NCBI GenBank assembly: GCA_964017195.1
Contig: OZ024892.1
Coordinates: 12,286,071-12,350,070, forward strand
DNA from: Siderastrea radians
Lineage: Eukaryota > Cnidaria > Anthozoa > Scleractinia > Rhizangiidae
Direction: 5' to 3'
DNA: 64,000 nucleotides
Part shown: positions 17,508 to 29,846 of the stretch, piece after piece
How the letters are laid out: every line of letters starts with the position of its first letter
Numbering within the stretch: the stretch's first letter is position 1
The notes under the pieces: generated by a model
What the model saw: the letters and a program-made list of their open reading frames with translations, nothing else
Database searches by the model: none
Told to the model about the DNA's origin: nothing
Position numbers and translations under genes: made by a program

Positions 17508-19436
17508 TTCTAGTTACCCTTTCATTATTAACAATATGGTTGCAGGGCTAAGTTGTTACTTAGGACCAAAATTGCGTGGCGGCATCAATCCCTACTCTGG
17601 ACCAAATTCCTACGCCTTTTTGTGGTTTAAGATATTTTTCTTCCCGAAATCCCCGTGTCAAAGTTGGTGATACCGCAAATTTACGTCGCCAGTTATTTTC
17701 CAGTACTTTCCCCCAAAGAACTATACAATCCGATGGCATGAAACATGAACAAATTTTGTAACTAGTCTGTCAATCAAAGGCGGGATGATTACCTACAGGT
17801 TTCTTGCACAAGAGGAGTTTAAGGAGATAGTTCTTAGTTGAGAGAAAGTCGGAATAACAAATCCACTAGAGAGAGTAACGACCCGTGTACTAATCGTCCG
17901 GTATTACAACAACTTACTTGTATGGCTCATCGCATTAAAAATGACCAAAATATCTGTAATAAATCGGAGACTACGTCGAAAAATAACAAACAAAGCAGAT
18001 TTTGTCATTTTATAATGTCTTTATTGCCACAGCTGGAACCTGTAACTCGTAACCAGTCCTCTAGACCGTGTCACCCAGAAGGCATTTCGAGAGGCAAGTC
18101 GAATTTGGGCATTTTTGAGGAGCTCTTCTGCAAAGACATAATGGTTGCCCGCGAAAATTTTTGTATCAAAAACTACACCAACACAAGTCCTTTTGAAACA
18201 TATAAACCAATTTTCCAAAGTCTATCTACTACTCGAGAAATACCCCGGAAAATGAAGCATAGTCCCTGACTGTATGAGTATTAGGAAAAAGGAGCCATCT
18301 TTGAACATACTTTTCTTAGACAAGAACGTTATTGATCCAGATGAAATATATATGACTGACATCTATAGATTGCCATTAACAACTGGATTAAAGGTCAAAT
18401 AAACCAAAATTTCGACATTTTTCTTTCAATCCAATTTACTTGTTATGTGTTGATTTGGTATCAAATAAACATATTCTGAAGTTTCAAGTCAGTTGGACTT
18501 ATGATCGCAGAGATAATGGCACGTGAAAAGTGCTACTTTTTGGCCTTCATAATCGTAGAGTGGTCGGGAAAGTTGTCGGTAAATTGTCGGAAATAACACT
18601 AGTGACGTCACTGTTGGCGAGCTCGAAAATTGCGGGGATTCGAAGTGTGAGGACTTGAGCGGAAAATCATGGTGTTTTGAGCTGCTATGAGAGTAAAGTA
18701 AGTAATTTTAAGTTTCCAGAAGATCCAGAACTGCCTCAAGAATGGCTCAAAGAATGAAAGGAGGATCGTTTCAATCCACAAAACACTGATTCACGTGTCT
18801 GTGCATACCAGTTTACACCACAGGTAACCAAAGCGATTCGATCGAAAATAATCGGCGGTTTTCCATGGAAAATACCTAAAAATCCAAATAAAGTTTGAAG
18901 AACGTTACCTGTTATGTGTTTGCTGTGTTTTTGCCGGTTTTCCGAGCTTGTGGAGGTTGTTTTGAGCGGTAAATTACAGCGGTATAACCATCCATTTTCG
19001 CCCAAGAACGGAGCAACTTCACACGGGAATTCCAATTGCGCGTTCAGCATTTGCACAACGTAGAAATTTAGAGGTAAGAATTTTCCATTTTGTTCAATAT
19101 AACTGTGACTAGCTTGTATCTTCTGATGGTTGTCAGCTCTTTCAGTTAGTTTATTTGCGAATTATAAGTCATAGCAGTTACTAAGCATTAACAATAACCT
19201 CGGGTTTTTGGCGCATAAATTAGGCTTCAATAATTATAAACAAACGTAAACTTCGAGCTCTGAATGTAATATTTTTCACACACTAAAATATTTCAGTTTT
19301 ATCGCTTTCACACAGCGGCTGCAGGCCCTTCTTAAGCCTCTCACAAGCCAACACTCAAGACAACCAACAACATAAACCCAGATTTAATAAACTGGCCTAG
19401 TTTCTAAGTGTTGTGGCTTTTCACTGGCAAGCAGGT

Positions 19437-20055
19437 CCCGGGGGGGGGTACTCCGGATTTCAAGTGACGGGGATAACCGAAGGATTTTTTTGGGGGGGGG
19501 TTGGGGGTTGAAATTTTCCATTCCGGGATGTTTTTGGGTAGGAAGATTTGGCAAGTATTCTTTTGGGTGGCTTGATTTAAGTAGAGATTTTTTGGGTATT
19601 CAAAACAATCTGAAGAATTGTGGTAGTGCCTGTGTCACTGACAACCAAACTTGTTTTGCGGTTGTTTTAATTATATTTAACGATGGTGTCACATTACATT
19701 GCATCTGTTTCATAAAACAGGATGTACAATAGTCCGCAATGTGTCCCGGGTGTATTTCACAAGGCTTCAATTCATTCAACTGATTTCTCATCCATCATGT
19801 TTATCACCTGGCTTTATCCTCACTGGAATTCCCCTTTGCTGTAGTGAATTCTTGATATCTTTCGCTTGTCACTTGTGGGTTAATCCTTTCTGGAAATTTT
19901 TGAGGCTCGAAAATTTAGCATGGGATATTGGGGGCTTAATTTTTGGTCCAGGGATTTTTTGGGTTCCTTGGAGGCCCTAGGGATTTTTTGGGGTTTTGAT
20001 TTTTGCCCCCATTCGATCATCCCCGTCACTGGAAATCCGGAGTACCCCCCCTGGG
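19437..20055. mobile_element. 619-bp MITE with 8-bp target duplication
   Basis: Ends are CCCGGGGGGGGGTACTCCGG and its near complement (GGAGTACCCCCCCTGGG), with GTGACGGGGAT just inside both. AAGCAGGT is duplicated at 19429-19436 and 20056-20063. An 8-bp duplication fits hAT-like elements. It has no coding capacity of its own. Confidence 0.75.
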
Positions 20056-20656
20056 AAGCAGGTGTTCCAGGCTGTTCCATGTTCATGATTTTTAGGGGAG
20101 GCAGAACTGACATCATATCAAGACGAACATTCCCCTATCAAGTTTATGACAGGTGTATCACTTAATATAATTATGGGGTCCACCCTTTGTACAGCTGCTA
20201 TCTAAGTACTTTCAGGAAGGGGAAATGGTTGACCCATAAAAACTGAAGGAATTGATTGTTGTTTGAAACAAAAAAAACTTCTTTTGTGGGCGTCGCATAT
20301 GTTCCTTGTCACTCCAAGAAGTACTAATACCTCTTGAAAAGTTGTTGCTGCCAGCATGAATTTCTGACATTATAGTACCTTAAAACCCTAGAAAGTATAA
20401 AAACACGCTGACAATGGTCATTTTTAATTCAAACAGCCTAAGTGGTACCAAAGCATGAATTGTAATCACGGTGACCCCTTCACTACACTATGGGAGCCCC
20501 TCCCCTCTCACCTCCTAGGTTAAGTACCACTGTAGTAATTGAAGAAAATACAAAGTTTAGAAACATTTCAAAGAGTAGTACAACTGTCTACCAAATATGA
20601 TGTTAATATTGTCTAGCAAGACTGCCAAGCTGTTAATGAACATATTCAAAGCCCTT

Positions 20657-22532
20657 TTAGTTTCCACTTTTACTTGGGAAGCTCTCTCTAATTTTTAAAA
20701 CCAGGCAAGATGGAATGGCTACTGGGATTTGTCGTCCCAGCTTCATACGTATCCAGTAGGTGCCTTGCCTATAAGCAACATTACTGTATACATGTTCTGA
20801 GAACGAAAGAGGAAACAACAGACTCATAAGAAAGTTACACAGATGAGTAAAAGGTAACTCATCAGTAAAGGGATTAAATAAATATGTCAACTACAAAAAT
20901 AAATCTATATTAAAGAAATAAACAGGTTAGCTAACCAGTAACAACAGTAGAAAAACAACATTAACTCGATTTCACAGTCTTAGAAATAATGAAATCACAT
21001 TTGATTTGTTTAAGCTAAAATTTGAGAGTTTGTTTTTGCTTTCAACTAACAATTATATTACTTATATGTTGTACTGGTAGTACAACTGATTGTAAACCCA
21101 ATACTTGTTAAACCATACACATCAAAGGAGTCATAAAGTGCACAAGTTTGCTAAGAACGTAACAAGGTATACTGTTTATGTAATCATGTTCATTCATGTA
21201 ATAAGGGTTTTTGTAATTGTCATTTCATTATTGTTCCTTGATCTTTTACTACTTTTACGTCACCTTTTGTCAAATATCTTAGTATTTAGCACACAACCTC
21301 ATAAGCATTGCAACATCTCATCATGTATTAATGAAGGATCTTTTCTCATGAACACAATTTATAGGTGATTCATTTTCGGACCAAAATATGTAATTTTCCC
21401 TCCCCACTTGTCCCCTGGTTCCTCCCCTGCTCCCAGAGGTTTTTCTTTCTCTTTTCCCAAACAAAATTCAACCACAAAGCAGCTCTCAGTATGCCCACTG
21501 TCAGATCAAACATGTAATTTTCCTTACCCATCTTGCGAACCAGATGTGTAATTTTTCCCACCCATTTTCAGAACTGACAAAACATAACTGTCACCCCTGA
21601 ATCAATGACCATTTTCAGACCTGACTTTTAAGTCAACAACCATTTTCAGACCAAAAAGGCTTTAAAACCATACTCATTTGGGTTGCACCAATCTATAAAT
21701 GGAGTTTGTTCTCTGCCCCTCCCCCCACCCCCAACCCCACCCCCCCAAAAAAAGAGCGCAAAGCAAAATTACGTTAATATGTACGTACTCCGGCCTTCAT
21801 ATTCAAAATACTGATTATAGTCTGTCTCAATGACAGCTGGATTTAAAAAATTCTCTTCATCTGTCTTTAGGACATAGCAGGTGGTATCTTATCACAGGAT
21901 TTGGGAATTGCACGACAACAAAACACTTTCTCGCCCAGCTGGCATTAGTACACAGTTGCCAAAATTTAAATGCACCTAAATTTTGAGCCTAAGATTGTAT
22001 ACATGCAAAACAACAAACAAACACAGTCACTAGTAACACTTTGCGATGTAGACAGATACATTCAACAAGATTCAAATACATTCAACAAGAACTGTAACCT
22101 GTTTTCGGCTATGTTCAAAATTTGAGCTGGATTTCCTGCCGCTGTTGCCGCGAGGATGAAAACCGTACTCACACAGGAACCATAATGGATACATGTATCA
22201 GAAGCTTTGCTTTACTCTAGTCAGTCTAGTCAGTAAGGCATAACAACAAACATCGATCATGATAAGTGTACAAAAGGGCTGCAATGAACAACAAAAATGC
22301 CTCAAATAAAGTGGTAACGCATTTATTAACGATTATACGGCGAACTTTTACAGTGTAATGTATAAATAAGCTTAAACGCTCACCATTAAACTTTTCCAAT
22401 TCCGTCGTTTACTTTCGAAGCCATTGCTGTCGGTCGAATATCATCTGAGATTTTGCAGTCCGATTCTGTGGCTATTAGCTCAAACTGGTATGGCTCTACG
22501 TTAAATGCCACAGGTTTGAGCTCCTCGGCCAT
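20657..22532 (-). pseudogene. P2X7-like domain gene fragment carried by the nested TTAA element
   Basis: Two minus-strand pieces resemble the two ends of the P2X-receptor-7-like intracellular domain proteins that are multi-copy in cnidarians. The start (ATG 22532) reads MAEELKPVAFNVEPYQFE. The last exon (20657-20796, acceptor TTCTCAG) reads NVAYRQGTYWIRMKLGR and then PSCLVLKIRESFPS before TAA. The central Cys-rich zinc-binding exon was not found, so the gene is incomplete or broken. Function in transposition, if any, is unknown. The C-terminal block is the stronger evidence. Confidence 0.5.
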
Positions 22533-23768
22533 TTTCAACGCAAAGAAAACGGGTGAAAACAGAGAATTTTCCAAAAAATTACAACGATACGCTTCAATCT
22601 TGAGCTTTCTTTGCTCATCAACAGTGACGTCACAGAATCAGCGGTCGTTTCCATTCCTTCCATTTAAGCGCGCGGTCATTTCAGAAACGATTTCGTGAAA
22701 CCTTCGGATATCTTCGTACTTTTGGCTTTATTACTTCTTTTAAGGTCTCAGGAAGGAAAATTTCGGTCCAGTTTTGCTTTATAATGATTTATTTATGTGT
22801 CATGACCGGTTTAAACGGCTAAAGCGGAATTATCAAAATTTGGGTTTATTTGACCTTTAAGTTTCATTGGCTACGATGTTTTTGGTAATTTTTACCGAAT
22901 TTTCAAAGTTTGCATTTTTTCGGTTTTCACAGCAAAAAATGCCCCCTTAAAATGAATGCGTCCCAAAATAAACTTTTCGAAATTTGGAGAAAACAAACTA
23001 TACCAGTGAATCAGGCATGTAATAGGCTTTATTCTGACAAAGTTTCAAAAATTTGATTTTTGGGCCGATTTCCAACTTTGCTCGATGCTTACAGGCAGCG
23101 CCTCTTAAAATATATTCTATCCAAGATTGGCCTTTTAAAGTGGCAGACCCACTGCTAACACTGACATTCCTTATTTTCATATACCCATTTCTACTGACTT
23201 TCCTACAAACTCATTCCTGCTGCTATCCCTGCTTTGATGATAATAAAATTCTTGCTATGCTCGGCAGTATCATGAGTGATCTGAGATGATAATATATATT
23301 TTCTTTATATATTTTCTTTAGTCGGGAAGTTTTTGAGAAACAAACTTTCTTAATTGATTTTTAAAGAAACTTCGGTAATACTACCCTCAATATGTTATAC
23401 AAAGCGCCAGGTTTCTCGAAAGGCTTATTAACACTAGCCCTTTGTTAGAAGTTGAACAAGGATTCTGCATGATTCTCTTGCCTAGAAGCGTTCTCACTGA
23501 CAGAATTATAGTCAGTTTGAGGAAAGATTATACAGAAATCCACCTGGGTAAGCTTAAAACTGATTTTAGAACTGACGCTAATCTTGAGTTGGCTTAATTC
23601 TGCTTTGAGCAATCAGGCCCAAATATCTTACCTCTGAGCGATAAATCTACAACCATTTTATTCGGTACAAGCTCAGAATGTCATGATATTATCCATAAAA
23701 GATAAAATCTGAACACAGTTTTGCACTAGTAGAGCTGAACAGTGTTTGTAGTGCAAACAGCCCATTTC

Positions 23769-26700
23769 CTACGTTTGGCCATAACATTTGAGTTTTCCTA
23801 ATGTGTGATAACCTTCCTCACGCGTTTCATCCAAGTCTCCCAGTCTGACCTGTGACACAGGAAGAGCAAACTTGTCTGTCAGGAGACCGCTGTCCTCTCG
23901 CCAACCGCTGCCAGGGTCAAAACAGTTACACTTATGACCATTTGAACATGAATTTGTTACTCCGCATGCGCACATTTTGTTATGGCCTGTAGCTCCACCC
24001 CAGTAATTCATCCGTGTTCCATCACGTGACACCCACCAAGCACTACCTCCCTCAATGAAATTGACGTCATTATTGCACTCAAACTTGATAAACTGTTCAC
24101 AGTTCTGTGAGACTCGAGTGAGTGCTGCTAGTTGAGAGGTGCTGACTCCAGTGTATCTCACGTCTTTTCTGTAGCATCCTGGATTACCATAACCACACCC
24201 AGGAATGTTACCAACATAGGTTCTACTCTCACTATCGTGTCCGATGACCGTCACACCAACTCCACCTTTGTCACGCATGTCACAATACACACTGAATGGA
24301 GTCACCCCTCCTTTGCCGTCAGGGTCAATGACATAGTTACCTGAGGGACTTCCGCTGCTGCCTGATTTTATACTACTGCAGGACACAGGTTTAAGAACTT
24401 CAACAACAGATGTTGCCTCAATAGAACGCTGAAAGTTTTTTGCAATGCATGTGTAAGACCCGGCATCATTTCTGGTCACGCTCCTTACAAGCAAAGTTCC
24501 GTTTGGATAAAGAAGGTGATTTTGAGGAAGATTTTTGCCCGCTCTTTTCCAGACAATCTGTATTGAGCCCTGAGCTACACAGTTTACCATCAGATTGTTA
24601 AATTCTGATACGGCTAGTTTCAGGGGAGGGGGTACCGTAAATTTGAGCCTGCCAAGCACCGTCAGTTGTGCGATAGCAGAGTCCTGTCCAAGGAGATTCT
24701 TGACTGAGCATGCGTAAGTCCCACCATCTGCCTTTTTAACGCCGAGAATAGTCAACTTTCCACCGACCACTGCCGTCCTCTCTTTCGCGACGTGACTAAA
24801 CGCTTTACGCCACGTGATCTTTGGTGTCGGCTGGCCAGTAGCTTTGCACAGCAGGTTCACGTTTTGTCCTTCTTCAACGATGATAGACGAAGGCTTTTGA
24901 GTGATCAAAGCGGCAACTGCAATTAAATGGCAATAAAAAATAAGCACAATTGTCTCCAGCTACGATTACTCAGTTACCCACAGGCTAGATAGAGGGGGGA
25001 GGGGTTGGTGTGCAGGTGTACAGTTACACCCCCTTAATGTGGGCACTTTCAGCACCGTGAGAAAGTGCCCGTATTAACGAGGTGTCCGTATTGAGCTGAC
25101 CTAATTTGTCTGAGTTTTATTGAACGTCCAAAATAAACAGAATAAAAAGTGGGAAGTGAAACTTGCGCTTGCAAATACATTGAATGCACTACTAAACAAA
25201 GTGGCATATAGAAGCCTCGCTCATTTCCGTTACAACTGAAAGGATTCGACTGAATTGTGCCACTTTATTTTGACCATAAAGCGGTGGTCGACTATAGCTG
25301 TTTTTCCAAACCTGTCGAGGTGATGACAAATACTAGAATCTATAGTGTATATGTGTCTATGTGTTGTAAACCAACTCCGTTCATAGCGGCAGCTTTTTTT
25401 CCTAAAAAGAGGGCTCAAAAGTGGTATCTCCTCAGCAGAATATAGTAAAACATAGTACTGTACTTTCGTTATCATCTACCGCTTTCCTCTGTCATCTGCC
25501 CATCCTCGGAGACCCAGGGGCAGATAGTCAGGGGAAGGGACAAATATAAGGGGCGAAATCGGTGCAAGCTGAAGCCTGGTGCGTGCGAAAGTTTACAAGA
25601 CGGGCGGAAGCGCCCCTGGGAACTTACCTGGGAACATACCTTTAACGGACTAGTTCAAGGGCCCATTTGCGTTCTTGCTTCTGATTGACATAAATTTGGA
25701 GGGGTTATATTTTTTGTGCCCAATCAGCGATCAGCTTATTTCACAGCTCCTTTCGTGACGCCTTATACACTACGCACTACTCGTGCGTAGTGAAATCAAC
25801 TTTTTGTCTCGCTCGTTCGTTAGGACTACTATCGAAGAAAGTTTTAGTAAAATGGTGTCCAAAGAGCCAAGAAATCCAGAAATCTAGCAAGAGTACTCAA
25901 GGAAAAAGAAAACAAATATTGAAAGATTGAAGTATTGTGAAATTATTGTGAAAAGTTCGGTGTGAATTTTTAGAAGCGCGCAATAGGACATTTGCACAAT
26001 AGCGTCATTTGACTACAACTACCAGAATTCATTTCGTTTCTGCTTTCTTATTAAAATTTTGTAATCTCAGTGAGGTTTAGATAACAACGGCCGTAATTTG
26101 CATCTGAAAAAACAAACTGAAGGATTCTGATAGTTGTAGTCAAATGACGCCATCGTGCAAATGTCCTATGTGGATAAAAAAGCAAATACATAGGGTTTAC
26201 TTCGGTGTAAGAACCTGACAAGATTTTCTTTGTTTGTTAGCTATTGTTATGCTGTACGGTATTGTCTACAATGTTTTGTTCCCTTTGTTGTACGTCATTC
26301 GTGAGTTTCATAGGTTCTTACATCGAGGTAAAGCCAATACATGTTGTGGATCGTGCGTAAATCCTAACTGCATGCTTCTAAAAGTCCTTCCTAAGGTTTT
26401 AACTCTTCAAAATACTTTAATCTGATTTTCGCAAGTGTTGTTTTCTATTTTCCTGAGTACCCTTGTCAAATTTCTCCATTTCTTGGCTTTGTGGGTCCCT
26501 TTTTATTAAAACTTTCTTCGATGGGAGGTCGAGCGAGCGAGACAGAAAGTTGATTTCAGTACACACGAGTTAGATGTGGGTACAAGATTTAACAAAGCTA
26601 CACTTTGTATAAGATGTCACGAAAGGAGCGGTGAAATAAGCTGATCGTCGATTGGGCACACACACAAGAAAAACAACGCCTCAAAATTGTTCTCAATCAG

Positions 26701-29700
26701 AAGCAAGAGCGCAAATGGGCTCTTGAACTAGTCCGTTAAAGGTCCCAGGGGCTCTTCCGCCCGTACGCTGGTCTTGTAAACCTTCACTTGCACCAGACTT
26801 CAGCTCGCACCGATTCTGCCCGTTTTATCTGCCTCTCGCCCCGACTTTCTACCCCTGGGTTACGAGGGTGTCATCTGCTGAAAACAGACGTACTCTTCCT
26901 GGCTACTCTGAATTGTTTCCTTGTGGCGAATAAGTGTGCATGATTCGAACTTGGCAACTTTTGAGTTTGTAAAATGAACCAAGTCCATAAGATTGTACGT
27001 TTTTCTTTTTAACTTAATGAATTCTCTAAAAACTTCTCATTTTCCAGCTCGAGCTACCGCAACATGACATTGCCCCTCCTTCAAAACTGTTGATGTGATC
27101 AAATAATGACTTAAATCAATCCTTATTAAAGGTCAACAAGCCTTACTTTACCTTGGACAGTTAATGTGGCTGATGATATCATCACTCCAAGGATATTTTT
27201 TGCTTTGCACGTGTACATTCCACCATCTTGTGGTGTCACATCTGTGATCATGAGGGCACCACGTGACTGCACAATTCGTTTATCAGCTCGAAGAGTAGAA
27301 TTCTGTTTCAGCCATGTGACCTGAGGTTTTGGGTTCCCTTTAACCTCGCACTGGAATGAGGCTGTGCCAGTTTGGTTTACCATCATGGACATCGGAGGGG
27401 ACAAAATAGAAGGGGCTGAGATGGATTCACCAGGATCGCCCTTAGGTCCTTGAGGGCCCTGATCACCCTTAGGTCCAGGAGGTCCCTGATCTCCCTGAAC
27501 ACCTTTTGGGCCCTGTGGTCCCTGAGGCCCATGCGGACCATGCTTGCCTGGGGGACCTCTGTGACCAGGCCTTCCTCGCCTTCCCCTGATACTTTTTGGG
27601 CAGTGAACAGTGCAGGCCAGGCTACTCATGGCAAGTTGAACTTCTTTCTTGATGTCGTCACGACTGATGGTTTCGCTGGTGTTTGTTTTCTTGTTTATAT
27701 TGTCCAAGCTACGTTTGTGACGAATTTGAAGATTTTCTGCAAGCCACGTAAAAGATTCTTTTTCATTGTTAGATTGCTTTAGAAACTTGCAAATTTATGA
27801 AAGGTTCTAAGCCCTGAAAGCCATTATATATCGTGACGCCAATACGATTACTTAAGGAAGGAAAAAAATTATCAAGGCTACTGTTAAGGTATTATTTCCT
27901 GCAAAATTAATGGTGTACGACCAAACAAGGCAGACTGAGAGGATTTCTTATTATCGTAAGGCGGTCTGCCTTAAAGAAAAGGGCTGCACATCCACAACAA
28001 GAAACTCGAGAAGTAACCCTCCACACCCCCCCCCCCCCTGTTTCGGCCAAGGACAGTTGCAATGTTGAATTACGGATGTATAAATGCTTGTCTGAACCCA
28101 GCCATCTTCATAGCCAAGACAGGATTAAGAAAGTAAATTAAGAATAATTTAAATTTTGTTTTTATCGCAAGTTTCGAACTTAAACTCGACCAGAGATGCA
28201 GACAAAGAGGAAGTATTATTATATACACCTAAGGCTGAAACAATATGCAGAACACTTCCTTATAATTATCTGGTAAAACATTTAACTCATGCAAACAAAC
28301 AGGGGCACCCAACGGCTCGTTTCGGGGAGTATCTGTTCGGGAAACTTAAATCGCCTGAGAAATTCGAATTTAATCCAAGAGAAAACTAGAGATTTCTTTG
28401 GCGAAACATCACCTCAGACTTTTGTAACAAGGAGAGTTAAACTTCCTTTTGTTTTCGGTAGGACAGATATGTCGTTAAGGGTGTAAAACAGATCAACCTG
28501 TATTAGCTTACAAATTTACAAAAATGCCTTTAAAAAGCTCTGAAACAATCTAAGAAAGCAGAAGATAATATTTCATGTGTTCTGCTAAACTCTTCTCGTT
28601 GGGTGCCCCTGAACAAATTCTCACTAAAACGTGATTGCTTCACGTCATTAATATAAAACCCTCGAGGTTTTCGCAAAAGTCCATGCACAATCCACAAGAG
28701 AGTGCACGACCGAACAGGACGGCAGTTATATCACAGGAACAGCTTGTTATCGTACTTTCGCTTTCTTTGGAGGTTGGCCCTTCACAAAAAAAAATTGTGT
28801 GGAGAATTCGGAGATAGGAGTGAACCGATTATATCCCGTGCACTGTAAAGGTACAATTATCCAGTTGGGTTAATCCCAGGGTACTTCCCTCTGTTACTTA
28901 TACAGGTATGTGCCGCCCAATTCCCTCCCCCTGCCTATCTGAGATGGGGTGTATAGATTCTTGCGATTTTGGTTGAAAAGGAAATATTTACAGATCAGGT
29001 TTGAAACTCGATAGGAAAAATCGCATATTTTAATTGGAAAACGGTTAAGGGTTTTAAAGAAGCGAACTGCATACCAGACAAGAATTTCAAGGAGTACCCC
29101 CCGGGTTGTGTTAGCCAGGGCTATTTGTAATATCTTCCCAGCTATCTCCATTGTTTCTTGTGATAAAGCTGTTCCCAGAGGGCAATAAAGGAATTTTTTT
29201 ATGTTATTTACTATTGCGCCGTATCCAATAACGTCTCATGTCGCTCACACATGTTTAGAATTTAAACTCGGCTAGAGCTGCAGACAAAAAGGAAGTCTTA
29301 TTCGATTCCCATACAGCTGAAACAATATGCAAACAACTTCCTTGTCACAATCAAACAAATCACTCGAGACAGTTATTTCAACACACACACACAAAACAAA
29401 CAAATTCTCGATAAAATGAAATTGCCACATGTTATTGATTTAAAACGCTCGTAACCTGCGATCAGGCCCTCCCCCTTTCTCTAGCTCTATGAAGAGGCTA
29501 TGAACCCTTCCTCCCTTTCCCTTTCCCCGCGGAAAACAAAACGCCTGATCGCAGGTTAGAACGCTCGACGTTTTTGCAACATATAAATCCATAATACCCA
29601 GTACCACAATAACTACTCACCTTTATCCGAGTCACTGTGCAACAAAGAATCAATCGTTTTTTGGCGTACTGAGTTTAGTAGTTCGAGATTTTCTTCTCGT

Positions 29701-29846
29701 TGTTCATTCAAGACTTGAAGCATTCTTCGATGAGCGTGAAGTTCTATCTCGACATGAATAAGTGTCACGAGGCAAACAGCAACGGAGAGAAATACTGATG
29801 AAAACGCCACAGTATTGGAAACCGGCCGCGTCTTTGATCTCTCCAT
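23769..29846 (-). CDS. Gene A: type II membrane collagen-Ig-fibrinogen-related protein (652 aa)
   Basis: Three coding exons on the minus strand: 29846-29621, 27736-27152 and 24916-23769 (TAG). Splice sites are readable: donors AAAG/GTGAGT and CAAG/GTAAAG, acceptors CTTGCAG and ATTGCAG; both introns are phase 1. Exon 1 encodes a short cytoplasmic tail, a signal-anchor helix (about 13-32) and a coiled neck (42-66). Exon 2 gives two neck Cys (C117, C121), 18 uninterrupted Gly-X-Y triplets (127-180) and Ig1 (C205/C252). Exon 3 gives Ig2 (C294/C340), Ig3 (C383/C427) and a fibrinogen-related C-terminus (446-652) with [17 protein letters not shown] and [10 protein letters not shown], as in CNTNAP and coral skeletal-matrix protein 5-like proteins. 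Likely a trimeric surface adhesion or recognition receptor; the role is inferred. All exons are intact. Confidence 0.8.
25501..26870. mobile_element. Foldback element with long inverted repeats in intron of gene A
   Basis: Arms of about 430 bp (25501 to ~25930 and ~26440 to 26870) are inverted copies: both carry AGCTGAAG, AACGGACTAGTTCAAG, GCTTCTGATTGA and AGGAGC-type blocks. TCATCTGC(C/T) flanks it (25492-25500, 26871-26879), a 9-bp duplication with one mismatch, typical of Mutator-like elements. Gene C has the uninterrupted site, CGTCATCTACTGAAAA (about 61873). No transposase frame is visible, so it is non-autonomous. Confidence 0.75.
25983..26170. mobile_element. Small MITE nested in the foldback element's centre
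   Basis: About 188 bp with ~45-bp inverted ends (ATAGGACATTTGCAC and GTCATTTGACTACAACTA in both orientations). A divergent relative occurs at about 54900-55085. Confidence 0.6.

Larger units (their letters stand above)
18392..22856. mobile_element. 4.5-kb TTAA element nested in the right arm of the larger one
   Basis: It starts AGGTCAAATAAACC and ends GGTTTATTTGACCT, flanked by TTAA at 18388-18391 and 22857-22860. The uninterrupted arm at 13631-14350 shows the empty sequence (…GGATTAAGTTTCATTGG… in complement). It carries P2X7-like coding exons on the minus strand and a 619-bp MITE. TTAA duplication again suggests a piggyBac/Kolobok-type mechanism. Confidence 0.8.
13631..23104. mobile_element. 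9.5-kb TTAA-flanked DNA transposon with ~0.7-kb inverted ends
   Basis: The element starts GAGGCGCTGCCTGTAAG and ends with its complement, flanked on both sides by TTAA (13627-13630, 23105-23108). Its inverted arms run from 13631 to about 14350 and from about 17915 to 23104, the right arm being split by a second element (18392-22856). The paralogous site in unit B (TTAA at 44083-44086) is empty, which defines the insertion precisely. Without the nested insert it is about 5.0 kb. A TTAA target duplication fits the piggyBac or Kolobok superfamilies; no transposase core was recognised. It carries the multi-exon gene at 15102-17507. Confidence 0.8.
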
